A stretch of DNA of 64,000 bases from Sinomicrobium soli (GTDB taxonomy: Bacteria > Bacteroidota > Bacteroidia > Flavobacteriales > Flavobacteriaceae): assembly GCF_003285545.1 (NCBI RefSeq), contig NZ_QLNV01000010.1, positions 79,371 through 143,370 of the forward strand, read 5' to 3'. Positions 8,869-17,132 of the stretch are shown here, piece after piece; the stretch's first letter is position 1, and every line of letters starts with the position of its first letter. A program made the position numbers and the translations under genes. The notes under the pieces are model-generated. The model was not told the origin of the DNA. It made no database searches and saw only the letters and a list, made by a program, of their open reading frames with translations.

Positions 8869-10602
8869 TTACCACCCGGGATTTTGCCCGAGATTTTCAT
8901 TTTTGGTCCTTTCCGCATAGGGAACCGGCCACAGGTAATGTTTTGACGGATCAAAATTCCTGAGACCTCCTTCTTTCCGGGATTTCTCATAAATGATATT
9001 TCCAAATTCATCGACCCCGTTATCCGGAAAGGGGTTTCCTCCGAGGTCGTTCTCACATACATTAACATTCGGACCTATTACGGCTTTTCCCAGGAGCTTA
9101 TCTCCGTTTTTCCATCGCAGGATATCGAAATATCCCATCCCGTCGAGCGACATCTCCACCCTTCTTTCCCTGTGGAGTTCGGTTTTGAGGTCCATGCCCC
9201 ATTCCGACAGTTCGGAGAGGACCATGGGGTGCATTCCCACCCTGTTCCGCAATTTGTTAACGGTCATATCGATCTGGTCCTGGGTCAGGGATTCCCCCTG
9301 AATGTTAAACATGGCCTCGGCATATATCAATAACACCTCTGCGTAACGGATAACGTTGATATTGGTATGATCGCGATTGTAGTCTGAGGCGATTTCGGGA
9401 TTGTTGTATTTTTTGAAATAAAACCCCGTAAGCCCATTTGCCCCGATCCGGTTATTGTTCTGTAAAGCGGCAAACCTGGGCAGGCTGAACACGGGATTGG
9501 CCACATCCACATCGGCGTCGCCATCGTCCCCTCCCGGCCATTCATCTCCGGGTGAGTATAGGGTAAGCGACATACGCGGGTCCCGTTCTTCAAAATAATC
9601 GGAATAGTGCTGCTCCGGATAAGTATACAGGTCAGACAGTGTCACATTGTCCTGCCCGTAGTACTCCAGTCCTTTTTTGGCGGGCTTGCCATCGGTGCAC
9701 AGATAAGCATCTACAAGTCTTCTGGAGGCATTAAACCTGATATAATCCACAGGTTTACAGATATAACCGGAGAGGTTGTGCATCCTGAGATCCTCGGCAT
9801 ACAGACTGAACATTATCGCTTCCTTATTGGCCGGATTTACCTCCGTATCCCCGTTTAACCGGTACAAGGCCAGGTAATCGTCATAAAGTGCATACGGTCC
9901 GTTATCCATGATCTCTTTTGCGGTTTCCGCAGCCACTTCCCACATTTCATTCTGCAATGCGATCCTGGCTTTCAGGGCAAGTGCTCCCCAGCGGTTGATA
10001 CGGCCGAGATCGTCTCCGGACGGAATTTCACCACCCAATTTCTCCGCGGCCCAATCCAGGTCATCCATGATATACCCGATCACCTCTGCCCTCGGGGTAC
10101 GCGGGCCATATGCTTCGGAAGAACTGATAACCTTGGTAACCAGGGGCACATCGCCGTAGTAACTCGTAAGCCAGAAATACTGAAGTGCCCTGAGCACCTT
10201 GGCTTCGGCGGCATAAGAGTCCTTTACCTCCTGGTCTACTTCCGCCTCGTCGTAATGGTCCAGAAAATTATTACAATTGAAAATATGGCCGTAAGTATAA
10301 TTCCAGAACGAGGAGATCGGAAATCCGTCCAGGGCGGTATGGATACCTCCGGGCACTTTGCTCAAACCACTGTTCAGATCTCCCCATTCCACATCAGGGC
10401 CAAATATATCGGGATACATGACAAGCTCATACTGAAAGCCGTCGTAACAAGGATAGAGCGCGGCTTTTAACTGGTCTTCCGTTTGCCAGTATGTTTCGTT
10501 GGTCACGGAATCCAAAGGGTATTTGTCCAGAAAATCATCCGAGCAACTCCCGGACAAAAAAACTGTAAACAAGATGATATTTATATACCTGAAATTTTTC
10601 AT
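8869..10602 (-). CDS. SusD/RagB family substrate-binding lipoprotein (locus A)
   Basis: A protein of 577 residues with signal peptide and lipobox (LSGSC) followed by SDDF, a surface-export type start. The SusD pattern is clear: FLDKYPLDSVTNETYWQTED at the N-terminus, the TPR-like helical core (LRALQYFWL, RINRWGALALKARIAL), IRYAEVLLIYAEAM, RRVEMSLDGMGYFDILRW, and the C-terminal YLWPVPYAERTKNENLGQNP. SusD proteins cap the SusC barrel on the cell surface and bind the oligomeric substrate. It lies 19 bp behind the STN-SusC gene. Substrate unknown. Confidence 0.95.
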   Translation of the reverse strand: MKNFRYINIILFTVFLSGSCSDDFLDKYPLDSVTNETYWQTEDQLKAALYPCYDGFQYELVMYPDIFGPDVEWGDLNSGLSKVPGGIHTALDGFPISSFWNYTYGHIFNCNNFLDHYDEAEVDQEVKDSYAAEAKVLRALQYFWLTSYYGDVPLVTKVISSSEAYGPRTPRAEVIGYIMDDLDWAAEKLGGEIPSGDDLGRINRWGALALKARIALQNEMWEVAAETAKEIMDNGPYALYDDYLALYRLNGDTEVNPANKEAIMFSLYAEDLRMHNLSGYICKPVDYIRFNASRRLVDAYLCTDGKPAKKGLEYYGQDNVTLSDLYTYPEQHYSDYFEERDPRMSLTLYSPGDEWPGGDDGDADVDVANPVFSLPRFAALQNNNRIGANGLTGFYFKKYNNPEIASDYNRDHTNINVIRYAEVLLIYAEAMFNIQGESLTQDQIDMTVNKLRNRVGMHPMVLSELSEWGMDLKTELHRERRVEMSLDGMGYFDILRWKNGDKLLGKAVIGPNVNVCENDLGGNPFPDNGVDEFGNIIYEKSRKEGGLRNFDPSKHYLWPVPYAERTKNENLGQNPGW

Positions 10603-10621
10603 TTCCCGTATGATTTTTAAG

Positions 10622-13600
10622 TTAGAATAAAAGCTTTACGCCCAATGAAAATGTCTTGACCTGCGGATAGTTATCCCCTGAAGTCTCTCTTACTTCCGGG
10701 TCAAAACCACCAAAATAATCCGTAATGGTAAACACATTTTCCATAGACATATAGATCTTGAAGTGCTCTACGAAAAACTTGCCGGATAGTTCCGAAGGAA
10801 GCGTATATCCGAACTGCACATTTTTCAATCTCAGATAAGAAGCATCCTCAAGCCAGTAATCGGAATAGACGGTATTGTGGTCGGGCTGATAATACATTCT
10901 CGGGTAGGAAGCCCCCGGGTTGTTCGGGGTCCACCGGTCCAGGTGTGCCGTTTTGGGAACGGAGTAATCATTGATAAAGGCATGACGGGCCTCATCGGCG
11001 AGGTAACCATTCACCTTCCCTACGCCCTGAAAGAAGAATGAAAAGTCGAAATTCTTCCAGTTGACAAATCCCCGGAACGAATAATTATAACGGGGATACG
11101 GGTTTCCGAAGACCACCTTGTCATAATCGTCAATCTGCCCGTCAGGTTCCCCGTTCTCTCCGCTGATATCCCTGTAAACAACATCTCCCGGCTGTATGAT
11201 ATCGGCATAACTGCTGATCACTGCAAATTCCGGGTTTTCGTACCTCCCGGTAGTTTCGTTATAGCTCTCAAAATCATCTACCTGGGCCAGACCGTTGGTC
11301 AAATAGCCGTAATAGGCATTTACGGGGTCTCCTTCCCTGCGTATCCTGTCGCCCAGATAAGGAGCACTGGTACCGAGGTCGGTGACCTTATTCCTGGCAT
11401 CGGATAAATTTGCGGAAATCCCGTATTCGACTTCCCCTATGTTATCGTGCCATCCGACATTGATTTCCCATCCCTTGTTTTCTATGGAACCGATATTTTC
11501 AAGAGGCAGATCGTCGGAAGACGTTTTCCCGATAATACCGGGATAAATAGGCTTTAACAATGCATTGGTATTGTTTTTCTCAAACCAGTCCAGCGACAGC
11601 GACAGCCGATAGTCCAGCATCTGGATATCCAGTCCGAAATTCAGCATCCGTATGGTTTCCCACTGAATATTCTGATTGGCCAGTGCGTACTGTCTGAAAC
11701 CTACATTTTCCCTGTTACCGATAGGATAGGCCTTTGTCTGTCTTTCGATCTCCGTCAGATAAGGATAATAACTGCTCCCGATATTCTGGTTTCCCAATTC
11801 CCCCCACGAACCGCGTAATTTTCCCAGGTTCAGAACAGATCCGGAGAAATCCATGAATTGCTCTCTGGAAAAATTCCACCCGGCGGAAAAAGAAGGAAAT
11901 ACTCCCCACCTGTTTTGCTTCGAAAATCTCGATGTACCGTCGTAACGGATATTGGCTTCAAAAAGATATTTTTCATCCAGATTATAATTGAACCGGCCAA
12001 AATACGAACGTATGGCCCAATGCTCTGCCGTACCTCCGTTGACAATATCTTCGGTCCCGACATCTATTTCCTCCACACCGTCGAGCAATATATTTCTTCG
12101 GGATGCCGAGAGCACGGGAAGGTATGCCCATTCCTGGGAAAACCCGGCCAGGAATTTGATGTCGTGCCTGCCCAGCTGCTTTTCGTAATTCAGGGTGGTA
12201 TTTAAGGTTTGGGTAACAATGCTCCTATGAGTCTGCGATATACTGTTCTTCGCATTTTCATTGGAAGGATTGGGAGTACCATCTGCCAGGAACCTCGGCA
12301 TGGTGGGCCGCCACGATTTGACATCCTGTGTATAGTAATTATAGGAATAACGCGCATTGGCATACATCCCCTCAAAGAGGTCCAGCGTCGCTTTAAAATT
12401 ACCGTTAAACGTCCTCGAGTTGACCTTGGTATATCCCGACTCATAAGCTGTCCGTACCGGGTTGGGCACGGAACCATACGACCAGTAGGGAGAATCCGTA
12501 TATCCTCCTTCATCATTTTCAAGCTGCCATCTAACCGGCAACAGGGGAGATATACGCTGGCTGAGACGGAAAACGCCTCCTGTTCCCGACCCCCCGATAT
12601 TTCTTCTGGCAAAATCCACATAACTGATATTGCCATCCAGCTTTAACCGGTCGGTGACCTGCGTAGTCAACCGCAGCCGCACATTGTGCCTGCTCGATTT
12701 AAACCCGTCGCCCACGATCAGCCCGGTCTGGTCCAGGTAACCGTAAGACATGAAATAGGACGTTTTTTCCGTACTTCCGTTAACATTAAAATTGTGGCTC
12801 TGCTGGGTGGCATAGTCCTTATAGATAAGGTTTACCCAGTCTGTATTGGAATAATCATTGGGAAAGTTTCCGGAATCGTAATTGGCAAAAGCCTCTTCCG
12901 AATACGGAATAGCTATGCCCCTGGCCCGGCGTGCTTCGTTGGAAAGCGTCATATATTCTCTTCCGTTAACCAACTCGGGCAGGGATGTAGGCTTCTGTAT
13001 CCCGAAATTGCTGGAATAGCTGAACTTCGTTTTCCCCTGGCCCTGTTTGGTAGTTACCAGTATGACCCCATTGGCAGCACGGGCCCCGTATATTGCCGAG
13101 GAAGCAGCATCCTTCAGCACGGTAATGCTTTCCACATCGTCGGGGTTCAGAAGATTCAGGTCTCCCCCGGCTACTCCGTCGATCAGGATCAGGGGGCTGG
13201 TACTACTGTTAATGGTATTTACCCCTCTCACTGTAATGTTCATTCCCGGACTCCCCGGTTGCCCGGAAGAAGACGTAATGGTAACTCCCGGCAATAATCC
13301 CTGGATTCCGGTACCGACATTGGCTACCGGCCGGTTCTCCAGAACATCCCCCCTGACCTCCGATACGGCCCCCGTCAGATTAGCCCGTTTCTGGGTTCCA
13401 TATCCTACTACTACAACCTCTTCCAGTACCGATCGCTCTTCTTTCATGACAATATCGATACGTTCACGGCCATTGACCTCTATTTGCCGGGTGGTATACC
13501 CCATATAGCTTGCCTCGAGAATCGCATTTTCGGGTACCTCAATCGTATAATTTCCGTCAAAATCGGTGATGGCCCCATTTGTGGTGTTCTTTTCCACTAT

Positions 13601-14065
13601 ATTGGCACCCGGTACCGGGGCTCCCGTATCGGCATCCGTAACCGTCCCGCTTACGGTAATGACCGATTGTACCCCCATAATACTTCGTGAACCCGATCCC
13701 GGAGGATACCGTACCTCCGTCAAAAAGATCTGGTTCCCTATAATTTCATATCCGGTCTTCGTATCGTTAAAGATCGTTTCCAGAACATTCCGGATATTTT
13801 CTTTATCGACCCTGATCTCAACAATACGCTGCAGATCCACATCTTTTATCTTATACACAAACTTATAATCCGTCTGGCTTTCGATCGTGTCGAGCAGCTG
13901 CGTCACTTTTACTCCCTTCATGTTCAGGGTAATGATATTCTGCGAATAAGAATCCCTGGCCTGCAGGCCAAAGAGGGAAATAAAAATGAGCAATAAGGAA
14001 AGCTTCATTTTCAGGCTGGTTTTAAAAAAAGAATGTTCAGTAATGCTATGGCATAGTTTTTTCAT
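10622..14065 (-). CDS. SusC/RagA TonB-linked outer-membrane transporter with STN domain (locus A)
   Basis: A protein of 1147 residues. Order: a long signal region, an STN (secretin/TonB short N-terminal) domain at about 45-115, a CarboxypepD-like domain at about 133-215 (TVTDADTGAPVPGANIV), the TonB-box-like SusC signature EEVVVVGYGTQKRANLTGAV, a plug, and a large barrel ending in FSLGVKLLF. The STN domain lets the receptor signal across the periplasm to a FecR anti-sigma factor. FecR and an ECF sigma gene lie directly upstream, which fits. It probably imports the locus A substrate together with the following SusD. Confidence 0.95.
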   Translation of the reverse strand: MKKLCHSITEHSFFKTSLKMKLSLLLIFISLFGLQARDSYSQNIITLNMKGVKVTQLLDTIESQTDYKFVYKIKDVDLQRIVEIRVDKENIRNVLETIFNDTKTGYEIIGNQIFLTEVRYPPGSGSRSIMGVQSVITVSGTVTDADTGAPVPGANIVEKNTTNGAITDFDGNYTIEVPENAILEASYMGYTTRQIEVNGRERIDIVMKEERSVLEEVVVVGYGTQKRANLTGAVSEVRGDVLENRPVANVGTGIQGLLPGVTITSSSGQPGSPGMNITVRGVNTINSSTSPLILIDGVAGGDLNLLNPDDVESITVLKDAASSAIYGARAANGVILVTTKQGQGKTKFSYSSNFGIQKPTSLPELVNGREYMTLSNEARRARGIAIPYSEEAFANYDSGNFPNDYSNTDWVNLIYKDYATQQSHNFNVNGSTEKTSYFMSYGYLDQTGLIVGDGFKSSRHNVRLRLTTQVTDRLKLDGNISYVDFARRNIGGSGTGGVFRLSQRISPLLPVRWQLENDEGGYTDSPYWSYGSVPNPVRTAYESGYTKVNSRTFNGNFKATLDLFEGMYANARYSYNYYTQDVKSWRPTMPRFLADGTPNPSNENAKNSISQTHRSIVTQTLNTTLNYEKQLGRHDIKFLAGFSQEWAYLPVLSASRRNILLDGVEEIDVGTEDIVNGGTAEHWAIRSYFGRFNYNLDEKYLFEANIRYDGTSRFSKQNRWGVFPSFSAGWNFSREQFMDFSGSVLNLGKLRGSWGELGNQNIGSSYYPYLTEIERQTKAYPIGNRENVGFRQYALANQNIQWETIRMLNFGLDIQMLDYRLSLSLDWFEKNNTNALLKPIYPGIIGKTSSDDLPLENIGSIENKGWEINVGWHDNIGEVEYGISANLSDARNKVTDLGTSAPYLGDRIRREGDPVNAYYGYLTNGLAQVDDFESYNETTGRYENPEFAVISSYADIIQPGDVVYRDISGENGEPDGQIDDYDKVVFGNPYPRYNYSFRGFVNWKNFDFSFFFQGVGKVNGYLADEARHAFINDYSVPKTAHLDRWTPNNPGASYPRMYYQPDHNTVYSDYWLEDASYLRLKNVQFGYTLPSELSGKFFVEHFKIYMSMENVFTITDYFGGFDPEVRETSGDNYPQVKTFSLGVKLLF

Positions 14066-14116
14066 ACCTTTAATGTCTTAAATGTTGGTGATACTCGTTT
14101 TTCAGCCACATTTCAT

Positions 14117-14147
14117 ATCGGGGAGAATGCTGCAACATTCCCCCGAT
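14117..14147 (-). other. Strong hairpin between FecR and SusC (attenuator or processing site?)
   Basis: Arms ATCGGGG(A)GAATG and CATTCCCCCGAT pair over 12 bp with one bulged A and a six-base loop. On the minus strand, which carries fecR then susC, no T-run follows, so it is not a classic intrinsic terminator. It could lower read-through from fecR to susC or mark an RNA-processing site. Confidence 0.4.
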
Positions 14148-14201
14148 TTATGACCGTTTTCTGGCAATAGTAATTTTACTTCATCTCATTTTTTTCAGGG
14201 T

Positions 14202-15380
14202 TTAAGGGTTTATAATAATACGCTGATCTTCTTTCCGGGTATAATGTATCCCGTAAATGGTCTCAAAATAATCCAGGATCGCCTCTATGGGTTCGTTCTC
14301 AAAACCGGCGTTGAACTTTTCCTGCCCCAGAGCCTTATCATTATTGACAATCCTGATGTTGTAATGCCTTTCCATCTTCTTGAGGATATTGTCAAAACTC
14401 ATATTTCTGAAAACCAGTTCCCCCTTCATCCAGGCCGTATAAATCCCGGTATCCACCTCATCGATCTCCAACCCCTTATCCTTATGATCGAAATTTGCCC
14501 GTTGTCCGGGTTCCAGAACAGCCAGTGCTTCACGGTTCCCCGGGGCTCCCAGTTTTACCGAGCCTTCTACCAGTACTACATTGGTCACCTCGTCTTCCCG
14601 GTAAGAAGAAACGTTGAATTCGGTACCCAGAACCTCGACTTCCAGGTTCTCTGCGGTGACAATGAAAGGTTTATTCTTATTCCCGGACACCTTAAAAAAA
14701 GCTTCTCCCCGAAGAACGACCTCCCGTTTATCCGTATTTAAAAAATTTACCGGGTATTTCAGGGAAGACCCCGCGTTCATATAGATCTCGCTGCCGTCAG
14801 ACAACCGGAGTTCAAAATGCTTGCCGTACGGAACTCTTAACGTATTGTACCCGGCACTGCCGTTATCCGATGCGCTATCGCTATACACCAGTCTATTCCC
14901 TTCCTGTTCCCCTACTACATTCCCTTCCTTATCGGTAAGCTGAAGCTGTCCGTGCTCCGGGAGCACCATTACTTTCCCGTCTTTGGTTTCCAGGACGATG
15001 TGTTCGGAAGCCAGGGATGCCGGAGCCGTTTTCAGGCGGTCTTTTACCCAGCCGAAATATCCGCCTATTCCCAGCAATACGATAAAAACCGCTGCTACCG
15101 GAACATACTGAAGTATTGCTCTCTTTTTCCGGAACCTGTCTTTTCCGGTGTTTTTTTGCGCTTCGCCCTTTTTCAGTATCCAGTCGTAAATTTCATCCGC
15201 CCTGTCATTGCCCATCTCCGCCCGTTCCTCCAAAGTCTCCAATACTTCTTCCACATACGGGAATTCCTCTCCTGGCTCATCCTGCCGCAGATATACTACC
15301 AATTCATCTACTTCTTCCGAAGTACATTCCCCTTTTACAAATTTGTATAACAGTTGTTTTATATAGTCTTCACGCTTCAT
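14202..15380 (-). CDS. FecR-family anti-sigma factor
   Basis: About 392 residues from the ATG at 15380 (MKREDYIKQLLYKFVKGECT), preferred over an upstream ATG at 15419. The cytoplasmic N-terminal helix (about 1-85) binds the sigma factor. A membrane segment lies near 90-110 (VAAVFIVLLGIGGYFG). The periplasmic FecR domain follows (about 180-275, LRVPYGKHFELRLSDGSEIY, GEAFFKV), then a DUF4974-type C-terminal domain. It is divergent from the ECF sigma gene and followed by the STN-SusC gene, the standard three-part surface-signalling set. It should hold the sigma factor inactive until SusC binds substrate. Confidence 0.92.
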   Translation of the reverse strand: MKREDYIKQLLYKFVKGECTSEEVDELVVYLRQDEPGEEFPYVEEVLETLEERAEMGNDRADEIYDWILKKGEAQKNTGKDRFRKKRAILQYVPVAAVFIVLLGIGGYFGWVKDRLKTAPASLASEHIVLETKDGKVMVLPEHGQLQLTDKEGNVVGEQEGNRLVYSDSASDNGSAGYNTLRVPYGKHFELRLSDGSEIYMNAGSSLKYPVNFLNTDKREVVLRGEAFFKVSGNKNKPFIVTAENLEVEVLGTEFNVSSYREDEVTNVVLVEGSVKLGAPGNREALAVLEPGQRANFDHKDKGLEIDEVDTGIYTAWMKGELVFRNMSFDNILKKMERHYNIRIVNNDKALGQEKFNAGFENEPIEAILDYFETIYGIHYTRKEDQRIIINP

Positions 15381-15723
15381 TTCCGGACCTTTATATATAA
15401 TACCGCCGACCCGGCTCAAACTACTATAGGAAGACCATTATTTTTTTATTTTCTTCAAAAAAGACTTAGAAGTACCCTTCTTTCCGGGAAAAACATAACC
15501 TTAACCTAACAAATATTTGTAGCACGGAACATCCGTAATTACACATGATTTCCTATATTGCACCATAACAAATTCATCCTCAAGGCTCTTTTGACTGTGG
15601 AAAAATCCGCCGTATTCATGGTAAGACAATCTCAAAAAGCCGGAACCGAATGTTTATTTGTATCCCCATATCACAGGCAAGGGAATCATTGAAATCTCTT
15701 TTTTATCAAAACGGGATATCCGA
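15381..15723. other. Divergent intergenic region, FecR / ECF sigma
   Basis: A 343-bp region between divergent start codons. It must hold promoters for both genes, but I see no exact TAnnTTTG box; near misses are TTTATTTG at about 15652 and the palindromic CAAATATTTG near 15510. No gene is evident: the sigma reading frame extends upstream to a TTG at 15658, but the N-terminus from 15724 fits the family better. Confidence 0.5.
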
Positions 15724-16323
15724 ATGGCTAAAAACAAGGAAAATACTGACAAACTATTGGTTTTAAAGCTCAGGGAAGGAAATGAACAGGCTTTCCGGAA
15801 ACTCTTTGATCTTTACCGGCAGGATGTTTATGCCTACAGTTTAAGCATATTGAAATCGCCCCCCCATGCAGAAGAAATTGTCCAGGAAGTATTCCTCAGG
15901 GTATGGCTGAAAAGGGAAGGGTTAAACCCTGAACTGTCTCTCAAATCGTATATATTTACCATCACCCGAAACCTTACCCTCAACCTGTTGACGAAAATGG
16001 CCAACAACAAAAAACTTCTGGAAGCCATCTTTTATAAAAGCCAGGCCGGGGAAACCATGGACAGGGAATTTTCAGAACAGGATTATGCCTGGCTCGAGTC
16101 CAGGGCCATGGAAAAACTACCTCCACGCTGCCGGCTGGTTTTTCAAATGTCCAGAAACCAGGGTAAGAGTTATGAAGAAATTGCCCGTGAAATGGGCATT
16201 TCCGTCAATACGGTCAAATACCAGATGAGCAAGGCAATGGGCATTATAAGAAAGTTCCTGGAAGTAAACAGCGATATCGTGTTTATGATTGCCATTATAA
16301 CCCTCATGGATTTATTTTCCTGA
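15724..16323 (+). CDS. ECF RNA polymerase sigma-70 factor (locus A)
   Basis: A protein of 199 residues from ATG 15724. Region 2 is visible as LREGNEQAFRKLFDLYRQDV and EEIVQEVFLRVW. Region 4 is LPPRCRLVFQMSRNQGKSYE followed by EIAREMGISVNTVKYQMSKA. A hydrophobic C-terminal tail (DIVFMIAIITLMDLF) is common in Bacteroidota ECF factors of SusCD loci. The partner FecR is encoded divergently. It likely activates the FecR/SusC/SusD operon when substrate is sensed. An upstream TTG at 15658 in the same frame is considered spurious. Confidence 0.93.
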   Translation: MAKNKENTDKLLVLKLREGNEQAFRKLFDLYRQDVYAYSLSILKSPPHAEEIVQEVFLRVWLKREGLNPELSLKSYIFTITRNLTLNLLTKMANNKKLLEAIFYKSQAGETMDREFSEQDYAWLESRAMEKLPPRCRLVFQMSRNQGKSYEEIAREMGISVNTVKYQMSKAMGIIRKFLEVNSDIVFMIAIITLMDLFS

Positions 16324-16362
16324 ATTTTATATTTTTTACCGTAATTGTTATTTCAGGAAAAA

Positions 16363-16395
16363 CATAAACAAAGGGGACGGCACTTCACCATCCCC
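16363..16395 (-). terminator. Intrinsic terminator of the Hcp/TssD gene
   Basis: On the minus strand GGGGATGG, a seven-base loop and CCGTCCCC form an 8-bp stem (one G-T pair), followed by TTTGTTTATG. It lies 48-80 bp past the tssD stop codon. Confidence 0.55.
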
Positions 16396-16442
16396 CGGTC
16401 ATATTTGATTTGTTCGTTACAGAAAAAAACGGACAGGGGCAG

Positions 16443-16829
16443 CTATACCCATTCGTTGGTATGGTTACCACCGCCACAATCCAGCATTCTGCAGGATACC
16501 GTAAAGGTCTCCGTCAGGGGATTGTCTCCGTTGTGATCAAAATTCTCCTTGTACTTCACCATATACCCTTCGGTAAATTTCATTTCCTTCAGCTTGGCCT
16601 CAGTATCCCGCTTCAGGTAGGTTATGGTTCCGTTCTTGCGTTCGAAATTATTGGTCATCCACTCATAGAAGAAAGAATCTCCGGTGGATTCTACCGTAAA
16701 ATTAATGCGCCCTCCACGGGTTACCGATGAAGGACGTCCTGTGGCATCTACTTCCTGTGCCAGATCGTAGCTGACGTTCAAGATATTTACTTTCTTGCCG
16801 CCAACATCCAGTGTTGCTTTAAATGACAT
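16443..16829 (-). CDS. Type VI secretion tube protein TssD (Hcp-like)
   Basis: A protein of 128 residues. It begins MSFKATLDVGGKKVNILNVS and carries YDLAQEVDATGRPSSVTRGG and ESTGDSFFYEWM, the pattern of the Bacteroidota Hcp homologue TssD (T6SS subtype iii). Such proteins stack as hexameric rings into the injection tube and may carry effectors. No other T6SS gene (tssB, tssC, vgrG, clpV) is in the window, so this is a solitary copy. It has its own terminator. It could be an effector-carrying paralogue of a system encoded elsewhere or an orphan. Confidence 0.88.
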   Translation of the reverse strand: MSFKATLDVGGKKVNILNVSYDLAQEVDATGRPSSVTRGGRINFTVESTGDSFFYEWMTNNFERKNGTITYLKRDTEAKLKEMKFTEGYMVKYKENFDHNGDNPLTETFTVSCRMLDCGGGNHTNEWV

Positions 16830-17132
16830 AATACTTAAAATTTAAATAATTAAGGTTAACTAATAAAAAATACCAAATCAAATATTGAATTAAAGAGTTT
16901 GCAATATATTAAATGCTAAGTTTTTATGCAAAATATAACGTTAAAAAATTGTTGTTTTTTGTTATTCATAATGAAGTTAATTCATACATAATTTCTGTCT
17001 TTCCTACGATTTTAAAGGAAAAATGAGGTTATAGCATAGTATATCCAAGAAAAAAAGGACCATCCTTGTACGGACAGTCCTTGTTAAAAATTACCATAGA
17101 AACCGAAGATCTATTCCTAAATAAACCTCAGG
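16830..17132. other. AT-rich intergenic region between TssD and the epimerase
   Basis: A 303-bp region, strongly AT-rich in its left two-thirds. It should contain the tssD promoter (minus strand), though no exact TAnnTTTG box is visible. The right third holds the terminator of locus B (17047-17082). No gene is seen. Confidence 0.5.
17047..17082 (-). terminator. Intrinsic terminator at the end of locus B
   Basis: On the minus strand AAGGAC-TGTCC and GGATG-GTCCTT form an 11-bp stem (two G-T pairs) around a short loop, followed at once by a run of seven T. It lies 50 bp after the stop of the epimerase gene, the last gene of the operon. Confidence 0.75.

Noticed and set aside
12686..13508. Plus-strand frames of 150-200 codons inside the STN-SusC gene
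   Set aside because: Shadows of the well-supported SusC frame on the other strand.
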